Shown piece by piece: positions 36,746 to 45,346 of a stretch of 64,000 nt of DNA. A program made the position numbers and the translations under genes. The notes under the pieces are model-generated. The model had not been told where the DNA came from. It saw only the letters and a list, made by a program, of their open reading frames with translations, and did no database searches. Origin of the DNA: Stentor roeselii (Eukaryota > Ciliophora > Heterotrichea > Heterotrichida > Stentoridae); the NCBI GenBank assembly GCA_006503475.1, contig RSEH01000180.1:33190-97189 (forward strand). Reading direction: 5' to 3'. Positions within the stretch are counted from its first letter, which is position 1. Every line of letters begins with the position of its first letter.

Positions 36746-37792
36746 ATGTCCTACAGAAAAACCGTATTATTTACTATTCAATTCACAGTGGAACCAAGTA
36801 AATCAGGTAGCACTCACTGCAGCACTTGCACTTTAAAGATAAACCTGGGAGTAATACGAATAATAATTAACAAGTGGATGAAAAGTTCTCTATACTACCA
36901 TCTTCAGTGTTTCAAGCCAAAAGTCAATCAGTATATCTTTAAAGACGACCTACAAATCAACCTATCAGGTAATGACTTAGAAATATTCGAAAAGTGGTTA
37001 GAAGACTGGAACAAAAACTACTACTGCCTCGACTACAAACCCATAAAACAATCAATCCCAAAACAATCCTTAAACTCCCTAAAAGTTCCTAACAGACGAC
37101 TATATCTCGAAATATTCAAATTCCTCAACCTCCAAGACATTCTCAAATCAATCATCTTTGTAAACAAACAATTTTACCAAACAACCTGGTCTGAAGAACT
37201 CTGGGAATTTTTATTAAAACGTGATTTTTCTGTAAGTTGTTCAGAAAGTCACCCAAAACAAGTCTATGCAACGAATTTTAGTATGGTTTGTGTCGATTGC
37301 TTGAAAATGACCAGTATTGATGATTTTATCAGATGTCCTTATCTGAAAAAAAACTTGTGTTATTCTTGTTATCGAAGTAAGAAATATAACTTGCTTAAAC
37401 AGTCTTGTATTAAAGTCCGTTATGGAATCGATCTCGATAAACTTGATGTTGAACCGGGTACGACTGATGGTCACAATAAAGTTGTTTATTTTTGTGTTTT
37501 TGAAGCTAGTTTGGCAAGGTTTAGAAAAGCGCAAAAGGAAAAAGTTGTTGAAATGATGAAGGTCTTAGGACCTGAACACCCTGCTATCATTGATGTGCTG
37601 AATATTGACACTAAAAACATGGATATTGAAACTTCTCAAAATTATCATTACGGGAAAACATTTAAACCGAATATTCCTATTGTTGAATGGCCTTTTTTTG
37701 AGAGTATTTTTCATTTTATTCGGTCTGGGAAGGGAAAGATCACTGAAAAAATTTTGAAGAAGAGAATTGAAGATGAATTTTTGAAGAATTAG
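36746..37792 (+). CDS. PARP-type zinc finger/F-box/XPA-like zinc protein
   Basis: 348 residues, tandem paralogue of 35171. C25, C28, H52 and C55 carry the PARP-type finger (VEPSKSGSTHCSTC, GVIRI, YYHLQCF). The F-box is about 117-161. C182, C185, C205 and C208 form the second zinc cluster, and the following KYNLLKQSCIKVRYGI keeps the XPA-like pattern. The N-terminal 70 residues are only about half identical to the neighbour, while the next 120 are nearly identical. All zinc ligands are intact in both copies, so both are probably functional. Role inferred as SCF substrate receptor. The C-terminal helix with EIILK-type basic residues is shared. Confidence 0.86.
   Translation: MSYRKTVLFTIQFTVEPSKSGSTHCSTCTLKINLGVIRIIINKWMKSSLYYHLQCFKPKVNQYIFKDDLQINLSGNDLEIFEKWLEDWNKNYYCLDYKPIKQSIPKQSLNSLKVPNRRLYLEIFKFLNLQDILKSIIFVNKQFYQTTWSEELWEFLLKRDFSVSCSESHPKQVYATNFSMVCVDCLKMTSIDDFIRCPYLKKNLCYSCYRSKKYNLLKQSCIKVRYGIDLDKLDVEPGTTDGHNKVVYFCVFEASLARFRKAQKEKVVEMMKVLGPEHPAIIDVLNIDTKNMDIETSQNYHYGKTFKPNIPIVEWPFFESIFHFIRSGKGKITEKILKKRIEDEFLKN
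36962..37326 (+). repeat. 365-bp near-identical block (copy 2)
   Basis: Partner of 35384-35748, 1578 bp downstream in direct orientation. Confidence 0.85.
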
Positions 37793-38113
37793 AATAAGTT
37801 AGCGATTTTAATTAGTTAGTAACTAAAAAATCGGCATATTACTTTACCCTAGTAAGCATCGTAGTGAAGTAATAAGAACTAATTTGATCAGATAAAATTA
37901 GACTGTTTTAATTATTGTGTTTAAAATAAAAATTAACTCTAGAAGAAATACCTCACTCCAAATAATATACAATATAATTAATGATTTATTTAATAGTTAC
38001 TTAGATTACTTAAAGAGAATAAAACTGTTACTTTTATATAAAGGGAGTCCATTTGAAAAGAGGGATCATCCTGCCTTATTATATTAATCTCTTCTACCAT
38101 CCCACCTTATATT
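37793..38113. other. Intergenic region between convergent genes
   Basis: 321 bp, AT-rich, no gene seen. It ends with pyrimidine-rich sequence on the plus strand just before the LRR-ankyrin stop. Confidence 0.4.
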
Positions 38114-39889
38114 TCAAAATTCATCCTCATTAACCATAACCTGGCTACAAAGCACAGAAGGTTGAATTTTCTTACTTTTCGGTCCAATCATATCATGATT
38201 GATTTTCTTATTTCCACACACAATACTATTAAGCATAGCAGCTTCTTTCCCTTCATTGATTCCAAGTCCACTTTTCCTCTTCTTCGCTTCATCCAAGAAC
38301 TCAACATCATGTCTATCCCTAGAAGTGCTGATGAGATAAAGCGCATCAGCAGCAACGATAGACTCTTTATCATTATTCAGTAATTCTGCAAGCATTTTAA
38401 AGTTTCCTTTTCCAAATAAGCTCCAAAGATCTCTGTATTGAACATACATCTCCTGCCCTGTTTCACAAACATGTCGTTTTTCAACAGGTAAATTTTCGAT
38501 TTTATTAGCTTCAACTGTGAATTTTCTTTGCATTCTTTCAAGTCGAAGCAAAAATTTATAAATTGTCAAATTGCCTTTGCAGGTACTTTTCGCAGTTTTA
38601 CCTTCGATGTTCTTTAGACTTACGTCAGCCCCTGAGTCTATCAGGATCTCGACTGAGCTGAAGTCGTTGGAATGGGAGGCAAGGTGGAGAGGAACCCAAC
38701 CGAGACTTCCACCTCGAATGTTTAGGTCGAACTTTTCTTTGTCTTTTAAAAATGTCGAGTTCATTCGAGATACCCATTTTAAAGCGGAACTGTAACCTTT
38801 TCGAGCTGCTAGGTGAATAGGAGCCCAATTTTCATAGTTATGAACATTAACCTTAGGTCCTCTAGCAACGATCAACTCCCCAATCCTTTTACTTTTATGT
38901 TTCTGTTTACAGAAAATTCCCATCAAAATATGCAAAGCAGTATTTCCCTCAGCATCAATAGTATCCACATCGACACCTCCAGCCAAAACAAGTTCAACAA
39001 GCCAAACTTCACTTTTATAAACAGCGATATGCAAAATAGATCCATAATTTCCAGCTCCATACTTAAAGCTAGCTCCTGCTTCAATCAGCATGCGACTAAT
39101 AGTCGACTTATCACTCTTAACCGCGACCATCAAAGGTGAATATCCATTAGCATCAAAACTATTGACATCGACATCAGCTTCAACAAGTCCCGCAACGACT
39201 CCAGCTTCCCCTTTAAAAATACTTCTAAACAAAATATCACTGGTATCAGCGGACTTTTCAAAAAGTTGAATAAATTCAATAAATTTTATTTGTTTCCTTT
39301 CAAAATCCTTTAATTTCCTCTGAATCTGGTGAAAGTGAGTTGAAGGGTCGAGGTAGTCCATCCATTCAAGGCCAAAGCCTTCGAGTTCCAGTCCGAAAAT
39401 TGACACTGGGAGAGAAGTGAACAAGTTGTTTTGAATAAACAACTCTTGCAAACGTGATAATTTTCCAATGCTCTCAGGTAAGTATTTTATTAGGTTAAAT
39501 GAAAGACTCAGGTTTTCAAGTTTTCGTAATTTTGATATTATTTCAGGTACTGCGAATAAAGAGTTTTTTGTCACTGTTAGGATTTTTAGTGAAACTATTT
39601 GGAAGAGTTGAAGAGGAAGACTCATTAAATTGTTGTTGTCTAGTCGAAGTTCGATTAAATTGCAGAAAAAACTGATGCTTTCGGTTAGGACTTCAAGGTT
39701 GTTTGCTCGCAGGTCGAGAATTTTTAGTCTTGGAAGTTTTAAGATGCAGGAACCTTCGATTGTTGTGATTTTGTTACCGAAAAGATCGATTTTCTGGATT
39801 TCGTCTGAATCGTCGAAGAGGTTTTTAGGAAGGGTGATGAAATCGAGGTCTCTGCAGATTAGCTCTCCTTGGGCATTGGCTCTGAACAT
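38114..39889 (-). CDS. Leucine-rich repeat plus ankyrin repeat protein
   Basis: 591 residues. Residues about 10-175 hold six or seven LRRs (IQKIDLFGNKI, LKILDLRANNLEVL, LIELRLDNNNLMSLP, LENLSLSFNLIKYLP, LQELFIQNNLFTSLP). About 215-440 contain ankyrin repeats (GYSPLMVAVKSDKSTISRML, GNTALHILMG, NWAPIHLAARKGYSSAL, GWVPLHLASHSNDFSSVEIL). A C-terminal region of 130 residues is unassigned. Both repeat types bind proteins; the combination suggests a cytosolic adaptor. No kinase or death-like domain is fused, unlike some LRR-ankyrin proteins of other eukaryotes. It is divergent from the O-GlcNAc transferase, with 111 bp between starts. Confidence 0.9.
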   Translation of the reverse strand: MFRANAQGELICRDLDFITLPKNLFDDSDEIQKIDLFGNKITTIEGSCILKLPRLKILDLRANNLEVLTESISFFCNLIELRLDNNNLMSLPLQLFQIVSLKILTVTKNSLFAVPEIISKLRKLENLSLSFNLIKYLPESIGKLSRLQELFIQNNLFTSLPVSIFGLELEGFGLEWMDYLDPSTHFHQIQRKLKDFERKQIKFIEFIQLFEKSADTSDILFRSIFKGEAGVVAGLVEADVDVNSFDANGYSPLMVAVKSDKSTISRMLIEAGASFKYGAGNYGSILHIAVYKSEVWLVELVLAGGVDVDTIDAEGNTALHILMGIFCKQKHKSKRIGELIVARGPKVNVHNYENWAPIHLAARKGYSSALKWVSRMNSTFLKDKEKFDLNIRGGSLGWVPLHLASHSNDFSSVEILIDSGADVSLKNIEGKTAKSTCKGNLTIYKFLLRLERMQRKFTVEANKIENLPVEKRHVCETGQEMYVQYRDLWSLFGKGNFKMLAELLNNDKESIVAADALYLISTSRDRHDVEFLDEAKKRKSGLGINEGKEAAMLNSIVCGNKKINHDMIGPKSKKIQPSVLCSQVMVNEDEF

Positions 39890-40000
39890 AAATTATTAGT
39901 AACAAAATGAAAATTGATGTAATAAAGTTTATGATGATATCAAAGATCTATGATTTTGGATCTGATATAAAGAAAATGGATTCACATAGATACATAAAAA

Positions 40001-42301
40001 ATGCAAACAATCCAATCTCATCTCAGCCAAATCTTCTGCCCATCAGCACTCTACACCGAAGCCCAAGCTTACCTATCAACATCAAACTACATAAACGCCT
40101 TAGAAAACCTAGAAATCTGCTGCAAATGTGACCCTTTAAACTTCCACTACTGGCTTCTATCAGCAGACTGTTTCGATCACTTAAACCTTCGTCAAGAATC
40201 TCTAAAAGCCTACAAAATCGCATCAAATCTTTTAAACAATTCCTTTCTCAGCAATCGCATAGGTGAACTATCAAAAGACCTGGGAATGATTGAAGAATCT
40301 TTGCATTACTATTCTCTAAGCATTGCCCAAGACCTTAAAAACTTTCACGCATATAACAATAAAGGCAACCTTCTTCGATCACTCGGCAGGTACCCCGAGG
40401 CGATTGAGACATTTTCACAGGGACTTGTGAAATGTGGGGCAAATCAACATCTTTACAATAACTTAGGAAATTGTTTTATTGAACTTGAGATGATGAAAGA
40501 AGCAAGGTTTTGTTATGGCGAGGCTTTAAAAGTAGAGCCTTCAATGGTCGAGGCTCATTGCAACTTAAGTGCTGTGCTGAAGGCGGAGGGAAGGATAAAT
40601 GAAGCGATTTCTTGCTGTTCAATTGCACTTAGTATTGACCCTAGCTCTTCAGATGCTTATGCTTGCATGGGGAATATTTTAAAAGATACAGCGGATTTGA
40701 ACCAGTCGATTCTTTTTTATCAAAAAGCTGTTCTTCTTGACCCTAGGTCACTTTCAAGTGTTTTTAATTTGGCGAATTTACTGAAAGATGCTGGAGATAT
40801 TACTCAAGCTATTCATTTTTATGAAAAAACTTTGGAAATTGCTCCTAATCATTGTGAAGCTTTTTGTAATTTGGTGTATTCAAGGATTTTTATTTGTGAT
40901 TGGCAAGATATTCATCAGAACTTTGAAAGACTTGCTCAGGTCATCAAGCATCAGGTTGATTCTGGGACTTTACCTTCTGTTCAACCTTTTCATACTTTTG
41001 CTTATCCTTTAGCACCTGAAGATAAGTTGGTTATTTCTAAAACTTATGCCAAGTTTACTGAAAAACTTGTGAAAGCTTTTTGTCCTTTTCCAAAGTCGCT
41101 TAAGAATAATAGGATCAGGGTGGGGTATGTCAGTTCTGACTTTGTAGACCATCCATTATGTCACTTGATGCAAAGTGTTTTTTCAATGCACGATCGAACC
41201 AACTTTGAAGTTTATATTTTTGCCATCAGCCCAGATGACGGCTCCGAGTACCGAGCGAATGTAAAGAAAGGCAGTGATTTTTTCTTCGACTTTTCCACTA
41301 TTCAGCATCCGATGGACCTAGCAAGCGAAATATATAAAAATAGAATTGATGTCTTATTTAATCTAAACGGCTTCACCCGGGGCTCTCGAAACGAAATCTT
41401 TGCTCTGCGGCCTGGAAAAGTTCAGATAAGTTACATGGGCTTCGCTGGTAGTCTCGGAGCGGATTACATCGAATACCTAGTCTCTGACAAGTTCACTTCA
41501 CCTCCAAGTCTTTCATATCTTTACAGTGAGAAGTTGATTTGGATGCCTCACTCTTATTTCGTGAACGACCATCTCCAGTCCTCTCGTTACGTCCTTTCAA
41601 ATGAAAGACCTACTCGTGAAGGTCTTTTGCCTCAAGACAAGTTCGTCTTTGCCAACTTTAACCAACTTTACAAAATCGATCCTGATACTTTTGACATTTG
41701 GATGAAAATCTTGAAAAGAGTCCCTGAATCCGTACTTTGGCTTTTAAGATTCCCTGCTGCGGGTGAAGAGAATATAAAAAAACATGCCGCTTGTCGAGGA
41801 GTCGACCCACGACGGATCTGGTTTACTGATGTGACTAGAAAAAAGGAACATGTCAATAGGTGCTACTTGGCTGACCTTTGCTTGGATACTCCTCTGTGCA
41901 ATGGACATACCACTACTTGTGATTTGCTTTGGAGCGGATTGCCGATGATTACTTTACCGTTGAATACTTTAGCATCTAGAGTTGCTTCTGGACTTTGTTA
42001 TGCAGTCGAAATGCCTGAGTTTGTCGTTAGGAACTCGGATGAGTATGAGGAAACAGCGGTTCGACTTGCGATTGGCATTTCAGATATCGCTCAGGAAGAT
42101 GACTTACCTGATTCCATCAAGACCCGCAAAGGAAGTACCGAGTTAAAGCGACTCCGTCACAAGCTTAGCATTAAAAGACTAACCTCTCCTTGTTTTAACA
42201 CAAAACTCTGGGTAACTAACCTAGAAAAAGCCTTAAAACTAGTAGTAAAACTCGACAGTCAAGGCGAAAATCCAAGACACATCGAAGTAATTGATAATTA
42301 A
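40001..42301 (+). CDS. O-GlcNAc transferase (TPR + GT41), SPY/SEC/OGT family
   Basis: 766 residues. The N-terminal half (about 20-280) is a TPR superhelix with repeats ending in DP or EP (KCDPLNFHYW, KVEPSMVEAHC, SIDPSSSDAYA, LDPRSLSSVF, EIAPNHCEAF). The catalytic GT41 region runs from about 365 to 760: RVGYVSSDFVDHPLCHLMQS, VLFNLNGFTRGSRNEIFALR, KFVFANFNQLYKIDPD, and DTPLCNGHTTTCDLLWSGLP with LASRVASGL. These match the UDP-sugar-binding and catalytic motifs of OGT. The enzyme transfers GlcNAc (or fucose, as in SPINDLY) to Ser/Thr of nuclear and cytosolic proteins. Donor cannot be decided by eye. TPR number (about seven) is lower than in animal OGT. It converges with the CDPK, 24 bp between stops. 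Confidence 0.95.
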   Translation: MQTIQSHLSQIFCPSALYTEAQAYLSTSNYINALENLEICCKCDPLNFHYWLLSADCFDHLNLRQESLKAYKIASNLLNNSFLSNRIGELSKDLGMIEESLHYYSLSIAQDLKNFHAYNNKGNLLRSLGRYPEAIETFSQGLVKCGANQHLYNNLGNCFIELEMMKEARFCYGEALKVEPSMVEAHCNLSAVLKAEGRINEAISCCSIALSIDPSSSDAYACMGNILKDTADLNQSILFYQKAVLLDPRSLSSVFNLANLLKDAGDITQAIHFYEKTLEIAPNHCEAFCNLVYSRIFICDWQDIHQNFERLAQVIKHQVDSGTLPSVQPFHTFAYPLAPEDKLVISKTYAKFTEKLVKAFCPFPKSLKNNRIRVGYVSSDFVDHPLCHLMQSVFSMHDRTNFEVYIFAISPDDGSEYRANVKKGSDFFFDFSTIQHPMDLASEIYKNRIDVLFNLNGFTRGSRNEIFALRPGKVQISYMGFAGSLGADYIEYLVSDKFTSPPSLSYLYSEKLIWMPHSYFVNDHLQSSRYVLSNERPTREGLLPQDKFVFANFNQLYKIDPDTFDIWMKILKRVPESVLWLLRFPAAGEENIKKHAACRGVDPRRIWFTDVTRKKEHVNRCYLADLCLDTPLCNGHTTTCDLLWSGLPMITLPLNTLASRVASGLCYAVEMPEFVVRNSDEYEETAVRLAIGISDIAQEDDLPDSIKTRKGSTELKRLRHKLSIKRLTSPCFNTKLWVTNLEKALKLVVKLDSQGENPRHIEVIDN

Positions 42302-42325
42302 TGTTCTTTAAGCGAATTGACTAAC

Positions 42326-43783
42326 TTAAATCTTGCTTAATATAATTTTCTCAAACTCACGATAATCAATTTCTCCGTCACCATTAGAATCCACATTTTT
42401 GATGATTTCATTCCAAATAGTGTCTTCACAGACATTCCCTCCAGCCAATAATCTTTTAAGTTCATTTGCAGAAATCGTGCCATTTCCATCCTTATCAAAT
42501 ACTTCAAAAGCTCTTTTAAGAAATCCAGTATTGGTGATAGTCTTAAAGTCAATAGTCGCTTTAATGAACTCGGTATAATCAACAAAGCCCGAGTTATCAG
42601 TATCGACTTGAGTCATGATTCGAGTCACTTCTTCCGCTGCTTGGTCAGGCCCCATTTCTTTCGAGTAGTATTCAAGAAGCTCTTCTCGACTAAGTCTTCC
42701 ATCACCGTTTTTATCCATGTCTTTGAAAACTTTTCTCAGTTCTTTCGTGTCTGCCAGTGAGACACATTGAGTGGTGATGAAGGTGTTAACAGCGTCTCGA
42801 AGTTTTGAACTCTTTTGAAAAGTCTTTAAACCGTCAAGTGCTGCTCTTTTGACTTCATCACCGAATTGTTGACGTTGAAGGTTTTGCTTTATCCAAGGAC
42901 TTGCCAGAGCATCATGAGCAGAAAGTCTGTTAATACTAGGAGCGAGTAAACCTTGTATAAGATCTTTAGCTTCTTTAGAAATATTATTCCAGACCTGGTT
43001 TTTGAAGGAGTAGTTACTTTTTTTTACCTTTTCTAAAATTTCCTCATCATTCTGCCCATCAAAAGGAGGGTACCCAGCGAGTAGTATAAAAATGATGACT
43101 CCGAGACTCCATAAGTCACACTTATGATTATAAGTTCCACTTAAGACTTCAGGTGCAATGTAATAAGCAGTTCCAATTGCTCCTTTTATTGTTTTGTTCT
43201 TATCTACCCTGACAGCTGTTCCGAAGTCAATAAGCTTTATATTCATTATATCTCTGCTCTCCTCCAACAGAATGTTCTCGGGTTTTAAGTCGCGATGGAT
43301 GATTCCGTTATCATGCAAGTAGGCAACTGCTGAGAATAACTGCTGCAAAATTATCACTGCTTGAGCTTCGCCGAAGTTCTGCCGTTTCAGGATTTCTTCG
43401 AATAGTTCGCCTCCGTTGCATTGTTCCATAACGATGTAAAAGCGCTTGTTGTCCTCGAAGAATTCGTAAACTCGGATTATGTTTGGATGGTCAAGTGAAC
43501 GTAAGATATTGATCTCTTCCATCAGTTTTTTTTGGCTAGAGTCTGACACAGCCAGGTCTTTACGGAATATCTTCACTGCTCGACTCTCTCCAGTTGCCCG
43601 GTGAATCACCTTACGAACTTCCCCGAATGCTCCACTTCCGAGGGACTTACCGATTTTGTATTCTTCTTGGAACGCTTTCGGGTTCTGGACAACAAAATTG
43701 CCCACTTGGATTTTTAGGTTTTCAACGTTGTTCACTCGTACTGATGGGTTTTTTGCTTTCGCGTTACTAGAACCACAGCCCAT
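42326..43783 (-). CDS. Calcium-dependent protein kinase (CDPK), canonical
   Basis: 485 residues. N terminus MGCGSSNAK fits dual acylation (myristoyl Gly2, palmitoyl Cys3). The kinase domain is about 42-300: GSGAFGEVRKV, AVKIFRK, HRDLKPENILLEE, DFGTAV, GTAYYIAPEVL. A junction autoinhibitory helix follows, then four EF-hands with complete loops: DKNGDGRLSREE, DTDNSGFVDYTE, DKDGNGTISANE and DSNGDGEIDYRE. This is the standard CDPK architecture shared by plants, apicomplexans and ciliates. It is membrane-anchored and activated directly by Ca2+, fitting Ca2+-controlled contraction or ciliary responses. It contrasts with the CDPK7-like kinase at 18527, whose EF-hands are N-terminal. Confidence 0.96.
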   Translation of the reverse strand: MGCGSSNAKAKNPSVRVNNVENLKIQVGNFVVQNPKAFQEEYKIGKSLGSGAFGEVRKVIHRATGESRAVKIFRKDLAVSDSSQKKLMEEINILRSLDHPNIIRVYEFFEDNKRFYIVMEQCNGGELFEEILKRQNFGEAQAVIILQQLFSAVAYLHDNGIIHRDLKPENILLEESRDIMNIKLIDFGTAVRVDKNKTIKGAIGTAYYIAPEVLSGTYNHKCDLWSLGVIIFILLAGYPPFDGQNDEEILEKVKKSNYSFKNQVWNNISKEAKDLIQGLLAPSINRLSAHDALASPWIKQNLQRQQFGDEVKRAALDGLKTFQKSSKLRDAVNTFITTQCVSLADTKELRKVFKDMDKNGDGRLSREELLEYYSKEMGPDQAAEEVTRIMTQVDTDNSGFVDYTEFIKATIDFKTITNTGFLKRAFEVFDKDGNGTISANELKRLLAGGNVCEDTIWNEIIKNVDSNGDGEIDYREFEKIILSKI

Positions 43784-44039
43784 TTTTATTAATTAAAAAT
43801 TTTTTGGCTCAAGTGCTGACAGGGAGAGATGAAAAATAATTAAATATATCTTTGTTCAGTTTAACTGGCAAGGTTTTACCCACTTATATAACTTGAATTT
43901 TTATATTTCTATTCTCAATAAGATTTTCCAAAAAATATATCTTTCTATATAATCCAAACAGTTAATATTGAATCCTTCATATAAAATTCCAGATTTCTTC
44001 AAAACCATCTCTACCTTAAACTCAACTATTACTTCTAAT
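43784..44039. other. Intergenic spacer
   Basis: 256 bp upstream of the CDPK (minus) and downstream of the RCC1 gene. AT-rich; presumably the CDPK promoter. Confidence 0.4.
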
Positions 44040-45335
44040 TTAAACCCGTTCCCTATCAGAAGTTGCATCTTTCCACGCAGATAAATCTTCACCTCTCACT
44101 GCAGTCTTCCTCAAGACCTCTCGTTTCGGGTTGACAAAAATATCATCATTCAAAATTTCATCACTGAGTAAAAAAACATGCGAATATCCAGCAACGATTT
44201 TCTTTAAGTTCTTATTTTTCGTTAAAATATTTGTAGGTTCCCTGATAATATTATCAAATTCATCTCCAATTTGTTTTTGCCTGTTGCATCCCCAGGCATA
44301 AACAGAGCCATCCCTTAACTTGACCATCGTGAACAGCCCTCCACAGGCCACTTGCTTAATCCCTTCAAAGTGAGTCCCAACAGGAGTTTCCGTGAAAAAG
44401 TCCTTCGGGTAAAGATTCGATCCAAGCTGGCCATACCCGTTGCTTCCCCAGGTCATTAGCCTATTAGGCTCTTTTTGAAGTGCACAACAATGATAATCCC
44501 CACAAGCAATATCAAATGTTTTCCCAATACCTTCAACGACCCGAGGTTCTAAAATCGGTTCAGAGTCGTTTAAAATATCTTTAAAAAGATTTCCCCAAGA
44601 AAAAACCTGCCCTTTTCCACTAAGTGCCAGACAGTGATTGAATCCACAAACGATTTTTTTCAAAGAAACACCATTCAAACTTGTAACTTCCTGGGGATTG
44701 TAAGTTGAATCTCTAAGCCCATTACCAAGAGCTCCATCTTTTCCATATCCAAATGCGAAAACTCTAAGATCTTCAGTACGGACAACAGTGAAATTTCCTC
44801 CACAATGCACAGAGATTGCTTTTTTGCCATCAAGTTTCTCAACAAGTTTCGGCTTCTGTAAGAAAAAGTCATTAGTTTCGTAGTTTTTAGTAAAACTGAA
44901 GTCTCTTTTAGGGTTCATGCCAAGTTGGCCATCAGTGCCGAGTCCCCAGGTGAAGACTTGAAATTCTTCAGTGACACAAGCTGAGTGCCAGGCGCCTGCT
45001 GAGATACTGACGATGACCATTCTACTGAATTGTTTTGGGAAAGAAACTGGAGAAACTATGCTTTTTTCGTATAAATAACTCTGAAGGTATGAGTCACTCT
45101 CGCTGCCTAACTGGCCGAAGATGTTAGAGCCCCAAGCGACGAAGTCTCCTGATTTCAGAATGCCTAACGAGTGGTTCATACCTCCCACGGCACTTACTAA
45201 GACTTTTTGGTGCTTAAATGGAAAATAATTACGGCCACATTGATTGCTGTCATTCAGACCTTGCATCCTTAAGCACCAGGATGGGACTTCTCGAAGGGCT
45301 TCTTGAGGCTCTGATTTAGATGCTTTTCCTCCCAT
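44040..45335 (-). CDS. RCC1-repeat protein with N-myristoylation signal
   Basis: 431 residues. N terminus MGGKASKSEP is a strong myristoylation signal (Gly2, Ser6, Lys7). From about 45 to 395 there are about seven RCC1-type blades: FVAWGSNIFGQLGSES, VFTWGLGTDGQLGMNP, VFAFGYGKDGALGNG, VFSWGNLFKDI, LMTWGSNGYGQLGS and VYAWGCNRQKQIGDE, with HSLGIL, HSACV and HCLAL-type turns between them. It is a beta-propeller, but the Ran-GEF-specific residues cannot be judged. The lipid anchor argues against a nuclear Ran exchange factor and for a membrane-bound scaffold or exchange factor for another GTPase. It begins 11 bp after the end of the upstream gene if that gene's last intron is spliced. Confidence 0.92.
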   Translation of the reverse strand: MGGKASKSEPQEALREVPSWCLRMQGLNDSNQCGRNYFPFKHQKVLVSAVGGMNHSLGILKSGDFVAWGSNIFGQLGSESDSYLQSYLYEKSIVSPVSFPKQFSRMVIVSISAGAWHSACVTEEFQVFTWGLGTDGQLGMNPKRDFSFTKNYETNDFFLQKPKLVEKLDGKKAISVHCGGNFTVVRTEDLRVFAFGYGKDGALGNGLRDSTYNPQEVTSLNGVSLKKIVCGFNHCLALSGKGQVFSWGNLFKDILNDSEPILEPRVVEGIGKTFDIACGDYHCCALQKEPNRLMTWGSNGYGQLGSNLYPKDFFTETPVGTHFEGIKQVACGGLFTMVKLRDGSVYAWGCNRQKQIGDEFDNIIREPTNILTKNKNLKKIVAGYSHVFLLSDEILNDDIFVNPKREVLRKTAVRGEDLSAWKDATSDRERV

Positions 45336-45346
45336 TTTTATTTGAA

